From contig NZ_JAGJBZ010000001.1 in assembly GCF_020010925.1 (NCBI RefSeq), positions 1,178,001 through 1,242,000 on the forward strand: DNA of 64,000 bases. The letters run 5' to 3'. Source of the stretch: Streptomyces griseiscabiei. Lineage in GTDB: Bacteria; Actinomycetota; Actinomycetes; Streptomycetales; Streptomycetaceae. Under the pieces are notes generated by a model, which was given only the letters and a program-made list of their open reading frames with translations, did not search any database and was not told the DNA's origin. The position numbers and the translations under genes were made by a program. Positions 34,981-42,740 of the stretch are shown piece by piece. Positions within the stretch are counted from its first letter, which is position 1. Each line of letters begins with the position of its first letter.

Positions 34981-35301
34981 TCAGTGGCCGGAGGTGGCCT
35001 TCAGCCCCACCACGGCCACGAGCAGCAGACACACGAAGAAGATCCGGGCGGCGGTGGCCGGCTCCCCCAGCCACACCATGCCGAACACCGCCGCCCCGGC
35101 CGCCCCGATGCCGACCCACACGCCGTACGCGGTGCCGATGGGCAGCGACTTGGCGGCGTAGGAGAGCAGCAGCATGCTGGCGACGATGCCGGCGCCGGTG
35201 AGGACGCTGGGCAGCGGCCGGGTGAATCCGTCGGTGTACTTCATCCCGATCGACCAGCCGACTTCGAGCAGTCCGGCGACGACGAGCAGAACCCAGGCCA
35301 T
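34981..35301 (-). CDS. sugE: SMR-family guanidinium exporter (SugE/Gdx type)
   Basis: 106 residues from ATG 35301 with four membrane helices. The membrane-embedded glutamate E13 (GLLEVGWSIGMKYTDGF) is the proton/substrate-coupling residue of SMR proteins, and the WSIGMK signature is typical of the SugE/Gdx branch, which exports guanidinium. A guanidine-III riboswitch directly upstream supports this substrate. SMR proteins work as antiparallel dimers; a single gene here implies a dual-topology homodimer. Confidence 0.92.
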   Translation of the reverse strand: MAWVLLVVAGLLEVGWSIGMKYTDGFTRPLPSVLTGAGIVASMLLLSYAAKSLPIGTAYGVWVGIGAAGAAVFGMVWLGEPATAARIFFVCLLLVAVVGLKATSGH

Positions 35302-35337
35302 GACGGCACCTCCGTGATCCATGAGAAGAATCGGGGG

Positions 35338-35381
35338 TGCGTCGTCTTTGCGAATCCCGGTACGGCGCGTCTCGTCGGGTC
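35338..35381 (-). promoter_or_regulatory. Guanidine-III (ykkC-III) riboswitch
   Basis: Read leftwards, the RNA contains CCCGACGAGACGCGCCGTAC, then CGGG, a short linker, CAAAGACGACGC. This matches the ykkC-III pattern: P1 helix CCCG/CGGG, ACGAG, the GCGCCGTAC core and the 3' CAA-GACG-CGC strand that closes the pseudoknot. It lies 37 nt upstream of the sugE start, overlapping the region that precedes its ribosome site, so guanidine binding would turn on translation. A TATGTT box at 35387-35392 (minus strand) could be the promoter -10. Confidence 0.85.
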
Positions 35382-35404
35382 TTTCGAACATAGCAAAAAT
35401 ACGG

Positions 35405-35442
35405 CGTGAGGGGCTGGTGACCATGGTCACCAGCCCCTCACG
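35405..35442 (-). terminator. Terminator of the GroES-like gene (perfect 38-bp palindrome)
   Basis: CGTGAGGGGCTGGTGACC and its exact complement GGTCACCAGCCCCTCACG flank a central AT, giving a perfect stem-loop. It lies between the GroES-like stop and the sugE promoter and should insulate the riboswitch from read-through. Confidence 0.8.
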
Positions 35443-35467
35443 CCTGAGAAAGCAATGCTCCCGTGCT

Positions 35468-35809
35468 TCAGAGATACAGACCCGTGGAGTCCTCCGACCC
35501 TTCGAACCGGTCCGCGGCCACGGCGTGCAGATCGCGCTCCCGCATCAGGACGTACGCCACGCCCCGGACCTCGACCTCGGCGCGGTCCTCGGGGTCGTAG
35601 AGGACACGGTCGCCGGGCTCGACGGTGCGGACGTTCTGGCCGACCGCGACGACCTCGGCCCAGGCGAGGCGCCGGCCGACGGCCGCCGTCGCGGGGATCA
35701 GGATGCCACCGCCGGAACGCCGCTCGCCCTCGGCGGTGTCCTGCCGCACGAGCACACGGTCGTGCAGCATCCGGATGGGCAGCTTGTCGTGCTGGGTCTT
35801 CTCGCTCAC
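35468..35809 (-). CDS. GroES-family co-chaperonin-like protein
   Basis: 113 residues. It has the Cpn10 fold pattern: PIRMLHDRVLVRQD at 11-24, the mobile-loop region EGERRSGGGILIPATA, EVVAVGQNVRTVEPGDRVLY, and a C-terminal LMRERDLHAV strand. It is longer than canonical GroES (about 100) and is not beside a groEL gene, so it is a second, GroES-like paralogue rather than the housekeeping groES. It may assist a chaperonin or have diverged. Confidence 0.85.
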   Translation of the reverse strand: MSEKTQHDKLPIRMLHDRVLVRQDTAEGERRSGGGILIPATAAVGRRLAWAEVVAVGQNVRTVEPGDRVLYDPEDRAEVEVRGVAYVLMRERDLHAVAADRFEGSEDSTGLYL

Positions 35810-35830
35810 ACCCCGAACCTACCGTCCCCG

Positions 35831-36160
35831 TCAGGCCCTGCGGCGCCGGGTGCCGAGGGCGAGGAGCCCGACCACACCGACGACCACGAGGGCGACGGGC
35901 ACGATGCGCTCGACGCGGGGCGCCCCGTCCTCGTCGACGAACTGGCCCCGGACGTCGCTGACGACGCGGTTGACCGACACGTACGCCCTGCCGAGGGTGT
36001 GGTCGATGTTCGAGACGACCTTGGCCTTCGCGTCGCCCACGATGGTCTTCGGATGCACCCGGACGCCGATCTCGTCGAGCGTCTCGGCGAGGGTGTCGCG
36101 GCGGCGCTTGATGTCCGCCTCGATCTCGGCCGGGCTTCTGGTGTCCGAGGTGTCCGCCAC
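35831..36160 (-). CDS. DUF3618 membrane protein
   Basis: 109 residues. RSPAEIEADIKRRRDTLAET near the N-terminus is the DUF3618 signature, followed by a linker and a single C-terminal helix (VPVALVVVGVVGLLALG) with a basic end (RRRRA), so it is tail-anchored. Usually found with envelope or stress genes; role unknown. Confidence 0.88.
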   Translation of the reverse strand: MADTSDTRSPAEIEADIKRRRDTLAETLDEIGVRVHPKTIVGDAKAKVVSNIDHTLGRAYVSVNRVVSDVRGQFVDEDGAPRVERIVPVALVVVGVVGLLALGTRRRRA

Positions 36161-36258
36161 CGCGCTGCCTCCGTTGTCGGTGAATGTCCTGTGTCCCCGG
36201 ACAGTCTGTCAGCTCCACCCGGCACCGCACGGCCAGGGCCCGCCATTACGCTGGACCG

Positions 36259-36726
36259 ATGAGCGAGCGACTCCAGCCCGGCGACGTGGCCCCCGCCTTC
36301 ACCCTCCCGGACGCCGACGGCACCGAGGTGTCCCTGTCCGACCACAAGGGCCGCAAGGTCATCGTCTACTTCTACCCGGCCGCCCTGACCCCCGGCTGCA
36401 CCAAGCAGGCCTGCGACTTCACCGACAACCTGGAGCTCCTCGCGGACGCCGGGTACGACGTCATCGGCATCTCCCCCGACACCCCCGAGAAGCTCGCCAA
36501 GTTCCGTGAGAAGGAGTCCCTGAAGGTCACCCTTCTCGGCGACCCCGACAAGACGGTCCTGGACGCCTACGCCGCCTTCGGCGAGAAGAAGAACTACGGC
36601 AAGACCTACCTGGGCGTCATCCGCTCCACGATCGTCGTCGACGAGGAGGGCAAGGTCGAACACGCCCTGTACAACGTCCGCGCGACCGGCCACGTGGCGA
36701 AGATCATCAAGGATTTGGGGATCTAG
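36259..36726 (+). CDS. bcp: Thioredoxin-dependent peroxiredoxin (Bcp/PrxQ)
   Basis: 155 residues from ATG 36259. AFTLPDADGTEVSLSDHKGR and FYPAALTPGCTKQACDF hold the peroxidatic Cys (TPGC) and, five residues on, the resolving Cys of the Bcp/PrxQ class. It reduces hydrogen peroxide and alkyl hydroperoxides in the cytoplasm. A strong stem-loop follows it directly before the tRNA gene. Confidence 0.95.
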   Translation: MSERLQPGDVAPAFTLPDADGTEVSLSDHKGRKVIVYFYPAALTPGCTKQACDFTDNLELLADAGYDVIGISPDTPEKLAKFREKESLKVTLLGDPDKTVLDAYAAFGEKKNYGKTYLGVIRSTIVVDEEGKVEHALYNVRATGHVAKIIKDLGI

Positions 36727-36731
36727 CGCGT

Positions 36732-36759
36732 CTGCCCGGCCAGTAACATGGCCGGGCAG
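36732..36759 (+). terminator. Terminator of bcp
   Basis: CTGCCCGGCCA / TGGCCGGGCAG stem of 11 bp with a 6-nt loop between bcp and tRNA-Leu. Confidence 0.75.
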
Positions 36760-36765
36760 CAGCGA

Positions 36766-36852
36766 GCGGCCGTGGTGGAATTGGCAGTCACGCTGGGTTT
36801 AGGTCCCAGTGGGGTAACACCCGTGAGGGTTCGAGTCCCTCCGGCCGCACCA
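36766..36852 (+). tRNA. tRNA-Leu (TAG anticodon), CCA encoded
   Basis: Acceptor stem GCGGCCG/CGGCCGC, anticodon arm CTGGG-TTTAGGT-CCCAG with anticodon TAG, a long variable arm typical of class II tRNAs, T arm GAGGGTTCGAGTCCCTC, discriminator A and encoded CCA at 36850-36852. Leu tRNAs often serve as integration sites, but no integrase or duplicated 3' end is seen here. Confidence 0.95.
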
Positions 36853-36869
36853 GTACGTCTTTCCCCGGC

Positions 36870-37472
36870 TCAGCCCAACAGCTCCCGCAACACCGGCACC
36901 AGCCCCCGGAACGCCTCCCCCCGATGGCTGATCGCGTTCTTCTCCTCGGCCGTCAGCTCGGCGCACGTCCGGGTCTCGCCGTCCGGCTGGAGGATCGGGT
37001 CGTAGCCGAAGCCGTTCGTGCCGGCCGGTGAACGCAGCAGTACGCCCCTCAGCTGTCCCTCGACGACCCGTTCCGTGCCGTCCGGCAGGGCGAGGGCCGC
37101 CGCGCAGTTGAAGTGGGCGCCGCGGTGTTCGTCGGGGATGTCGCCGAGCTGGGCCAGGAGCAGGTCCAGGTTGGCCCTGTCGTCGCCGTGGCGGCCGGCC
37201 CAGCGGGCGGAGAAGATGCCGGGGGCGCCGTTCAGGACGTCGACGCAGAGGCCGGAGTCGTCGGCGATGGCGGGGAAGCCGGTGGCCCGGGCGAGGGCGT
37301 GGGCCTTCAGCAGGGCGTTCTCGGCGAAGGTGACGCCGGTTTCCTTGACGTCGGGGATGTCCGGGTAGGCGTCCGCGCCGACGAGTTCATGGGCGAGGCC
37401 CGCGTCGGCGAGGATGGCCTTCAGCTCGGTGAGCTTGCCGGCGTTGCGGGTGGCGAGGATCAGGCGGGTCAT
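36870..37472 (-). CDS. rdgB: Non-canonical purine NTP pyrophosphatase (RdgB/HAM1)
   Basis: 200 residues from ATG 37472. LILATRNAGKLTELKAIL, IADDSGLCVDVLNGAPGIF, SARWAG and FGYDPI are the HAM1 motifs. It hydrolyses dITP, ITP and XTP to keep deaminated purines out of nucleic acids. It sits two genes downstream of rph, a conserved pairing, with a lipoprotein gene in between. Confidence 0.95.
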   Translation of the reverse strand: MTRLILATRNAGKLTELKAILADAGLAHELVGADAYPDIPDVKETGVTFAENALLKAHALARATGFPAIADDSGLCVDVLNGAPGIFSARWAGRHGDDRANLDLLLAQLGDIPDEHRGAHFNCAAALALPDGTERVVEGQLRGVLLRSPAGTNGFGYDPILQPDGETRTCAELTAEEKNAISHRGEAFRGLVPVLRELLG

Positions 37473-37514
37473 GCCCACCAGTATCGCCACCCGCGCCGGG
37501 CGTTCGCGGGGCCG

Positions 37515-37913
37515 TTACGAGGTGCAGACCTTCGTCAGCTCGCCGGCCGCGTCGGTGATGCCGCTGATGTCGGGGGTCGTGTCCCCGTTCTCCACGGCGG
37601 TCCGGGTGTCGGTGACGGCCTTCTGGAGGGAGTCGACGGCCTTGTTGACGTCGGTGTTGTCCGTCTTGTCGCCGATCTCGCCGAGGTTCTTGTCGATGGA
37701 GGCGAGGGACTCCTCCAGCTGCGTCGGGTCGTCGGCGGCGGTCTGCACGGCCTGCTGGAGGTCGTTCACGCTCTGGGCGATGGCGTCGGCGGTCTGGACG
37801 CAGTCCAGGGCCTTGTTCACCGCGTCGCAGCCGGTGGTGAGCCCGGCCGTGAGGGCGACGGCAGCTACGGCTCCGGCGATGGTGGTCATACGACGTCGGC
37901 GGCTCGCGGCCAT
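37515..37913 (-). CDS. Small lipoprotein-like secreted protein
   Basis: 132 residues from ATG 37913. Basic N-terminus (AASRRRRM), hydrophobic stretch and lipobox LTTGC, then a helical body with repeated Asp/Asn/Leu heptad-like pattern (NDLQQAVQTAADDPTQLEES ... NKAVDSLQKAVTDTRTAVE), predicted coiled coil, and a Cys near the C-terminus (KVCTS). Function unknown; conserved helical lipoproteins of this type occur between rph and rdgB in Streptomyces, as I recall. Confidence 0.82.
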   Translation of the reverse strand: MAASRRRRMTTIAGAVAAVALTAGLTTGCDAVNKALDCVQTADAIAQSVNDLQQAVQTAADDPTQLEESLASIDKNLGEIGDKTDNTDVNKAVDSLQKAVTDTRTAVENGDTTPDISGITDAAGELTKVCTS

Positions 37914-38096
37914 GGAACGGTCCTCCTGATGGGCGGGTTGCAGGCCTGACGGCCCCCTGCGTGGTGCACGAACGGTCACTGCGGTGATGGCCGGGCGCAC
38001 GGTGGTGTGCCGTGCGCCCGTATGGGCAAGGACGCGGGCGGGGCCGCCGTGGTTGCCACCGGCGGTCGTCGCCCTTGGTGCGCCCTTTACCCTTCT

Positions 38097-38834
38097 TTAC
38101 CTTTCGAGGACCGTATCAAGCGCCTTGCGCTGCAGGGCCGCCAGTTCGTCACAGCCGGAAACGGCCAGGTCCAGCAGGGAGTTGAGCTCCTCGCGGGCGA
38201 ACGGCTCGGCCTCGGCGGTGCCCTGGACCTCGACGAAGCGGCCGTCGCCGGTGCAGACGACGTTCATGTCGGTGTCGGCCTTCACGTCCTCCTCGTAGCG
38301 GAGGTCGAGGAGCGGGACCCCGCCGACGATGCCGACGGAGACGGCCGAGACGGTTCCGGTGAGGGGCTGCCGGTTGGCCTTGATCAGCTTCCGGCCCTGG
38401 GCCCAGGCGACGGCGTCGGCGAGCGCGACGTACGCGCCGGTGATGGCCGCCGTACGCGTGCCGCCGTCGGCCTGCAGGACGTCGCAGTCCAGGACGATGG
38501 TGTTCTCGCCGAGCGCCTTGTAGTCGATGACGGCGCGCAGGGAACGGCCGATGAGGCGGGAGATCTCGTGGGTACGGCCGCCGATCCTGCCGCGTACGGA
38601 CTCGCGGTCGCCGCGGGTGTTGGTGGCGCGGGGCAGCATGGAGTACTCGGCGGTGACCCAGCCCTCGCCGCTGCCCTTGCGCCAGCGGGGGACGCCCTCG
38701 GTGACCGAGGCGGTGCAGAAGACCTTCGTGTCACCGAAGGAGACGAGGACGGAGCCCTCGGCGTGCTTGCTCCACCCGCGTTCGATGGTGACGGGGCGGA
38801 GCTGTTCGGGGGTGCGGCCGTCGATTCGAGACAT
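38097..38834 (-). CDS. rph: Ribonuclease PH
   Basis: 245 residues. [20 protein letters not shown] at the start and [19 protein letters not shown] in the core are the RNase PH signature; [20 protein letters not shown] contains the phosphate-binding and active-site region. It is a phosphorolytic 3'-5' exonuclease that trims tRNA 3' ends. It lies upstream of the lipoprotein gene and rdgB on the same strand. Confidence 0.96.
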   Translation of the reverse strand: MSRIDGRTPEQLRPVTIERGWSKHAEGSVLVSFGDTKVFCTASVTEGVPRWRKGSGEGWVTAEYSMLPRATNTRGDRESVRGRIGGRTHEISRLIGRSLRAVIDYKALGENTIVLDCDVLQADGGTRTAAITGAYVALADAVAWAQGRKLIKANRQPLTGTVSAVSVGIVGGVPLLDLRYEEDVKADTDMNVVCTGDGRFVEVQGTAEAEPFAREELNSLLDLAVSGCDELAALQRKALDTVLER

Positions 38835-38862
38835 GGCGCTGAGCCTATCGGCACATACGGAG

Positions 38863-38900
38863 GGGGCTCCTCCCCCGGGAACCCGGCGGGCAGGAGCCCC
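38863..38900 (-). terminator. Terminator of nagF
   Basis: GGGGCTCCT / AGGAGCCCC stem (9 bp) with a GC-rich interior, 34 bp past the nagF stop and ahead of rph on the same strand. Confidence 0.65.
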
Positions 38901-38933
38901 GTCCGTGGGCGCGAGTCCGGGCGCGCGCCCGGC

Positions 38934-39167
38934 TCACATCATGTCTTCGATCTCCGCGGCGATGGGGTCGGCGTCCGTACCGATGACGACCTGGATCGCG
39001 GTGCCCATCTTGACGACGCCGTGGGCGCCGGCGGCCTTGAGGGCGGCCTCGTCCACGAGGGAGGCGTCATGGACCTCGGTGCGCAGGCGCGTGATGCAGC
39101 CCTCGACCTCTTCGATGTTGTCGAGGCCGCCGAGCCCGGCAACGATCTTCTCAGCCTTACTGGCCAT
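38934..39167 (-). CDS. nagF: PTS EIIB component for N-acetylglucosamine
   Basis: 77 residues from ATG 39167. VEGCITRLR carries the phosphorylated Cys24 of the glucose/GlcNAc EIIB class. It is a stand-alone EIIB that passes phosphate from EIIA (encoded elsewhere) to sugars moved by the two EIIC permeases nearby. It is divergent from nagE1; a DasR-type dre site lies between them, so both are probably released when glucosamine-6-phosphate accumulates. Confidence 0.93.
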   Translation of the reverse strand: MASKAEKIVAGLGGLDNIEEVEGCITRLRTEVHDASLVDEAALKAAGAHGVVKMGTAIQVVIGTDADPIAAEIEDMM

Positions 39168-39286
39168 GCCCACTCTCCCCTTGTTCCCTTTTCCGCGGTT
39201 GTCGCGGCTTTCGCGGTTGTCGCAGTAACCCACAGTTGGCCCAGCTTCGCGAGCGGCCCTGCCGTGCGTACCCGAGGATGACGCTC

Positions 39287-39302
39287 ACTGGTCTACACCA
39301 CC
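39287..39302. promoter_or_regulatory. DasR operator (dre) between nagF and nagE1
   Basis: ACTGGTCTACACCACC matches the dre consensus of the GntR regulator DasR (ACTGGTCTAGACCAGT type) at almost every position. It lies 18 bp before nagE1 and 120 bp upstream of nagF, so one operator probably controls both divergent units. Confidence 0.85.
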
Positions 39303-39319
39303 GGACGAACGGTCGCCAA

Positions 39320-40591
39320 ATGAACGCGAGCAGCGCGCTGCAGAGCACCCATCTGTTCCAGGGCATGCAGAAGATGGGCCGCAGCCTCCAACTGCCGATC
39401 GCCGTGCTGCCGGCCGCGGGCATCCTCAACCGCCTGGGCCAGCCGGACATGTTCGGCGACGAGGGGCTGGGGTGGACGGACGTCGCCAAGGTGATGGACG
39501 GCGCGGGCGGCGCGCTGCTCAACGGCGAGCTGGGGCTGCCGCTGCTGTTCTGCGTGGGCGTGGCGATCGGCATGGCGCGCAAGTCGGACGGGACGACGGC
39601 GCTGGCGGCGGTCGCCGGGTTCCTCGTCTACTACAGCGTGCTGCACGAGTTCCCCAAGGACTGCGCGGCCGGTTCCCAGGCCGTCGACACGGGGTGCCAG
39701 ACCCCGGAGGGGACGGTGGCGGCGTTCTCGTACCAGAACCCGGGGGTCTTCGGCGGGATCGTGATCGGGCTGCTCACCGCGTATCTCTGGCAGCGCTACC
39801 ACCGTACGAAGCTGGTCGACTGGCTCGGGTTCTTCAACGGGCGGCGGCTGGTGCCGATCATCATGTCGTTCGTGGCGATCGCGTTCGCCGCGCTCTGCCT
39901 ATGGATCTGGCCGCCGGTCGGTGACGCGCTGGAGAGCTTCAGCGACTGGCTGGACGGTCTGGACGCGTGGGGCGCGGGGGTGTTCGGGGTCGCGAACCGG
40001 GCGCTGCTCGTGATCGGGCTGCACCAGTTCCTGAACGTGCCCATCTGGTTCCAGTTCGGCAGTTACACCAAGCCGGACGGGGAGGTCGTGCACGGTGACA
40101 TCAACATGTTCCTCGCCGGGGACCCGGGCGCGGGGCAGTTCACCTCCGGGTTCTTCCCGATCATGATGTTCGCGCTGCCGGCCGCCGCGCTGGCCATCAC
40201 GCACTGCGCGAAGCCGAACCGGCGCAAGGAGGTCGGCGGGCTGATGACCTCGGTGGCGCTGACGTCGTTCGTCACCGGGATCACCGAGCCCATCGAATAC
40301 TCGTTCCTGTTCATCGCGCCGGGGCTGTATGTGGTGCACGCGTTGCTGACGGGTGTGTCGATGGCGGTGACCTGGGCGCTCGGGGTGCATGACGGCTTCA
40401 GCTTCTCCGCCGGGCTCATCGACTACGTCATCAACTGGAACCTCGCGACCAAGCCGTGGCTGATCGTGCCGATCGGGCTGTGCTTCGCCGCCGTGTACTA
40501 CGTGATCTTCCGGTTCGCGATCACGAGGTTCGATCTGAAGACCCCGGGGCGGGAGCCGGAGGACGAGGTGGAGGACATGACGAAGCCGTAG
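39320..40591 (+). CDS. nagE1: PTS EIIC permease (GlcNAc/glucose family)
   Basis: 423 residues from ATG 39320. About ten membrane helices; QKMGRSLQLPIAVLPAAGIL is the EIIC N-terminal motif and TSFVTGITEPIEYSFLFIAP with the conserved G-I-T-E-P-I-E substrate motif (NITEP-like). It lacks EIIB and EIIA domains, which are separate proteins. It closely resembles the second permease at 41.4 kb, suggesting duplication. In S. coelicolor the second copy (NagE2) is the main GlcNAc importer; this copy's substrate is less clear. Confidence 0.9.
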   Translation: MNASSALQSTHLFQGMQKMGRSLQLPIAVLPAAGILNRLGQPDMFGDEGLGWTDVAKVMDGAGGALLNGELGLPLLFCVGVAIGMARKSDGTTALAAVAGFLVYYSVLHEFPKDCAAGSQAVDTGCQTPEGTVAAFSYQNPGVFGGIVIGLLTAYLWQRYHRTKLVDWLGFFNGRRLVPIIMSFVAIAFAALCLWIWPPVGDALESFSDWLDGLDAWGAGVFGVANRALLVIGLHQFLNVPIWFQFGSYTKPDGEVVHGDINMFLAGDPGAGQFTSGFFPIMMFALPAAALAITHCAKPNRRKEVGGLMTSVALTSFVTGITEPIEYSFLFIAPGLYVVHALLTGVSMAVTWALGVHDGFSFSAGLIDYVINWNLATKPWLIVPIGLCFAAVYYVIFRFAITRFDLKTPGREPEDEVEDMTKP

Positions 40592-40708
40592 CCCGGTCGC
40601 GGCGCGGGAAATTCCGTTGCCCCCACCTCCGGGGGGCGGGGTAGTCGTAGAGATCGCACCGCACCCGCGGTGCGGCAAGTCCTCGCGACGACCCGGAAGT
40701 TGACGCCC

Positions 40709-41242
40709 ATGAACACACCCCCCACCGACCCGCCGCCCTCCTGCCGCGACCTCGTCGGTGTGCTCGCCCAGACCGACCGGCGGGACGCCTTCGCGGCGCT
40801 CGCGCTCGGCGCGACCTCCCTGGACGAGGTGGCGGAGCGGACGGGGCTGCGCCCGGCCGCCGCGGCGGTCGCGCTGCGCAGGCTCGTCGACGGGCGGCTC
40901 GCCGCGTACGACGCCGACGCCCGCGCCTACCGGCTCCTGGACGACACGTTCCGGCTGGCCGTCCGGGCGGAGGTACGGATCTCCGGGCGCGGCGGCGGGG
41001 ACGGCGCGGGGGCCTATTTCCGCAAGGGCCGACTGACCTCGGTCCCCGGTTCCGCCGAGGTGCGCGCCCGGGTGCTGGCCGTCGTCGCCGACTCCTTCGA
41101 CGCCGGGGCTGCCTACTCCGAGGCGCAGGTCAACGCGTTGTGCGGCCAGTGGTTCGACGACTGGGTGACCCTGCGCCGGGCGCTCGTGGACGAGGGGCTG
41201 CTGCGCCGCGACGAATCGGGCACGCGGTACGTACGGGTGTGA
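40709..41242 (+). CDS. DUF2087 helix-turn-helix regulator
   Basis: 177 residues from ATG 40709. Residues 14-75 form a winged-helix (SLDEVAERTGLRPAAAAVAL), and the C-terminal 80 residues (YFRKGRLTSVPGSAEVRARV ... FDDWVTLRRALVDEGLLRRD) are the DUF2087 domain. A likely transcriptional regulator or RNA-binding protein inserted between the two PTS permease genes on the same strand; whether it controls them is unknown. Confidence 0.85.
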   Translation: MNTPPTDPPPSCRDLVGVLAQTDRRDAFAALALGATSLDEVAERTGLRPAAAAVALRRLVDGRLAAYDADARAYRLLDDTFRLAVRAEVRISGRGGGDGAGAYFRKGRLTSVPGSAEVRARVLAVVADSFDAGAAYSEAQVNALCGQWFDDWVTLRRALVDEGLLRRDESGTRYVRV

Positions 41243-41350
41243 CGCGCCGGTATGGCGTCCGGGTGTGACGCCCGGGTGGCCGCGGCACCGGGTGCCGTCC
41301 GAAATCCGGGAGGAATCGAGGGTTCCTGATCCGTTCCCCCATCTGCTACA

Positions 41351-41366
41351 ACAGGTCTACACCACT
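41351..41366. promoter_or_regulatory. DasR operator (dre) 1 upstream of nagE2
   Basis: ACAGGTCTACACCACT fits the dre consensus. It is one of two sites placed back to back ahead of nagE2, 36 bp upstream of its start. Confidence 0.85.
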
Positions 41367-41367
41367 G

Positions 41368-41383
41368 AGTGGTGTAGACCACC
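41368..41383. promoter_or_regulatory. DasR operator (dre) 2 upstream of nagE2
   Basis: AGTGGTGTAGACCACC is an inverted partner of the preceding site; the two are only 1 bp apart and together form a large palindrome directly before the GGAGGA ribosome site. Double sites suggest tight repression. Confidence 0.85.
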
Positions 41384-41401
41384 ACCCGATGGAGGAAGTC
41401 T

Positions 41402-42652
41402 ATGAGCACCGCCACCGCGCCAACGGCGGCCCCCACGAAGAAGTGGGGATCCGGTCTTTTCCAGGGCCTGCAGAAGGTCGGCCGCAGCCTGCAGTTGCCC
41501 ATCGCCGTGTTGCCTGCGGCGGGCATCCTGCTCCGCCTCGGCCAGGCCGACGTCCAGGAGAAGCTGAACCTGCCCGACAAGGTCACGGCGGTCTTCGCCA
41601 CGGCCGGTGGCGCCATCTTCGACAACCTGCCGATGCTGTTCTGCATCGGTGTCGCGATCGGCTTCGCCAAGAAGTCGGACGGCTCCACCGCCCTGGCCGC
41701 GCTGGTCGGGTTCCTGGTGTACAGCAACGTCCTGAAGGCCTTCCCCGTGTCGGAGGCCAAGGTGCAGGCGGGCGCGGACATAGCCGCGACCTACAACAAC
41801 CCCGGTGTCCTCGGCGGCATCATCATGGGTCTGCTGTCCGCGGTGCTCTGGCAGCGCTACCACCGCAAGAAGCTGGTGGACTGGCTCGGCTTCTTCAACG
41901 GCCGCCGGCTCGTCCCGATCGTCATGGCCTTCGTCGGTACCGCCATGGGCGTCTTCTTCGGCCTGGTCTGGGAGCCGATCGGTGAGGTCATCTCCGACGC
42001 CGGTGAGTGGATCACCGGTCTGGGCGCCGCGGGTGCCGGTCTGTTCGGTCTGATCAACCGCGCGCTGATCCCGATCGGCATGCACCAGTTCGTCAACACG
42101 GTCTCCTGGTTCCAGATCGGCGACTTCACCAACGCCGCGGGCGACGTGGTGCACGGCGACCTCAACCGCTTCTTCGCCGGTGACCCGACCGCCGGTCAGT
42201 TCATGTCCGGCTTCTTCCCGATCATGATGTTCGGTCTGCCGGCCGCCGCGATCGCGATCGCCCACTCCGCCCGCCCGGAGCGCCGCAAGGCCGTGATGGG
42301 CATGATGATCTCGCTCGCCCTGACCTCCTTCGTGACCGGTGTGACCGAGCCGATCGAGTTCTCGTTCATGTTCATCGCCCCGCTGCTGTACGTGATCCAC
42401 GCGGTGCTCACGGCCATCTCCATGGCGGTCACCTGGGCGCTCGGCGTCCATGCCGGCTTCACGTTCTCCGCGGGCGCCATCGACTACGGCCTCAACTGGA
42501 GCCTCGCCACCAAGCCCTGGTTGATCATCCCGATCGGCCTGGTCTTCGCGGCGATCTACTACACCGTCTTCCGCTTCGCCATCACCAGGTTCAACCTGCC
42601 GACCCCGGGCCGCGAACCCGAGGAGGAGGTCGAGGACCTCACCAAGGCGTGA
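41402..42652 (+). CDS. nagE2: PTS EIIC permease for N-acetylglucosamine
   Basis: 416 residues from ATG 41402, with GGAGGA at 41391-41396. About ten membrane helices; QKVGRSLQLPIAVLPAAGIL, NRALIPIGMHQFVNTVSWF and TSFVTGVTEPIEFSFMFIAP are EIIC motifs. It imports and, with NagF (EIIB) and EIIA, phosphorylates GlcNAc, feeding the glucosamine-6-phosphate signal that controls DasR. Two dre sites lie in its leader; a bidirectional terminator follows. Confidence 0.94.
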   Translation: MSTATAPTAAPTKKWGSGLFQGLQKVGRSLQLPIAVLPAAGILLRLGQADVQEKLNLPDKVTAVFATAGGAIFDNLPMLFCIGVAIGFAKKSDGSTALAALVGFLVYSNVLKAFPVSEAKVQAGADIAATYNNPGVLGGIIMGLLSAVLWQRYHRKKLVDWLGFFNGRRLVPIVMAFVGTAMGVFFGLVWEPIGEVISDAGEWITGLGAAGAGLFGLINRALIPIGMHQFVNTVSWFQIGDFTNAAGDVVHGDLNRFFAGDPTAGQFMSGFFPIMMFGLPAAAIAIAHSARPERRKAVMGMMISLALTSFVTGVTEPIEFSFMFIAPLLYVIHAVLTAISMAVTWALGVHAGFTFSAGAIDYGLNWSLATKPWLIIPIGLVFAAIYYTVFRFAITRFNLPTPGREPEEEVEDLTKA

Positions 42653-42688
42653 CCCGACCGCCGTGCGGCCTCCCCCCGTACGGCATGA

Positions 42689-42725
42689 CGAAGGCCCCGG
42701 GACCGGGAAGGTTCCGGGGCCTTCG
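42689..42725. terminator. Bidirectional terminator between nagE2 and the MBL hydrolase
   Basis: CGAAGGCCCCGG / CCGGGGCCTTCG, 12 bp stem with a 13-nt loop. It lies between two convergent genes. Confidence 0.85.
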
Positions 42726-42740
42726 TGTGCGCGGCGGGAC

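Noticed and set aside
36766..36852. tRNA-Leu as an integration site for an element
   Set aside because: No integrase, no duplicated 3' tRNA fragment, and core genes continue on both sides.
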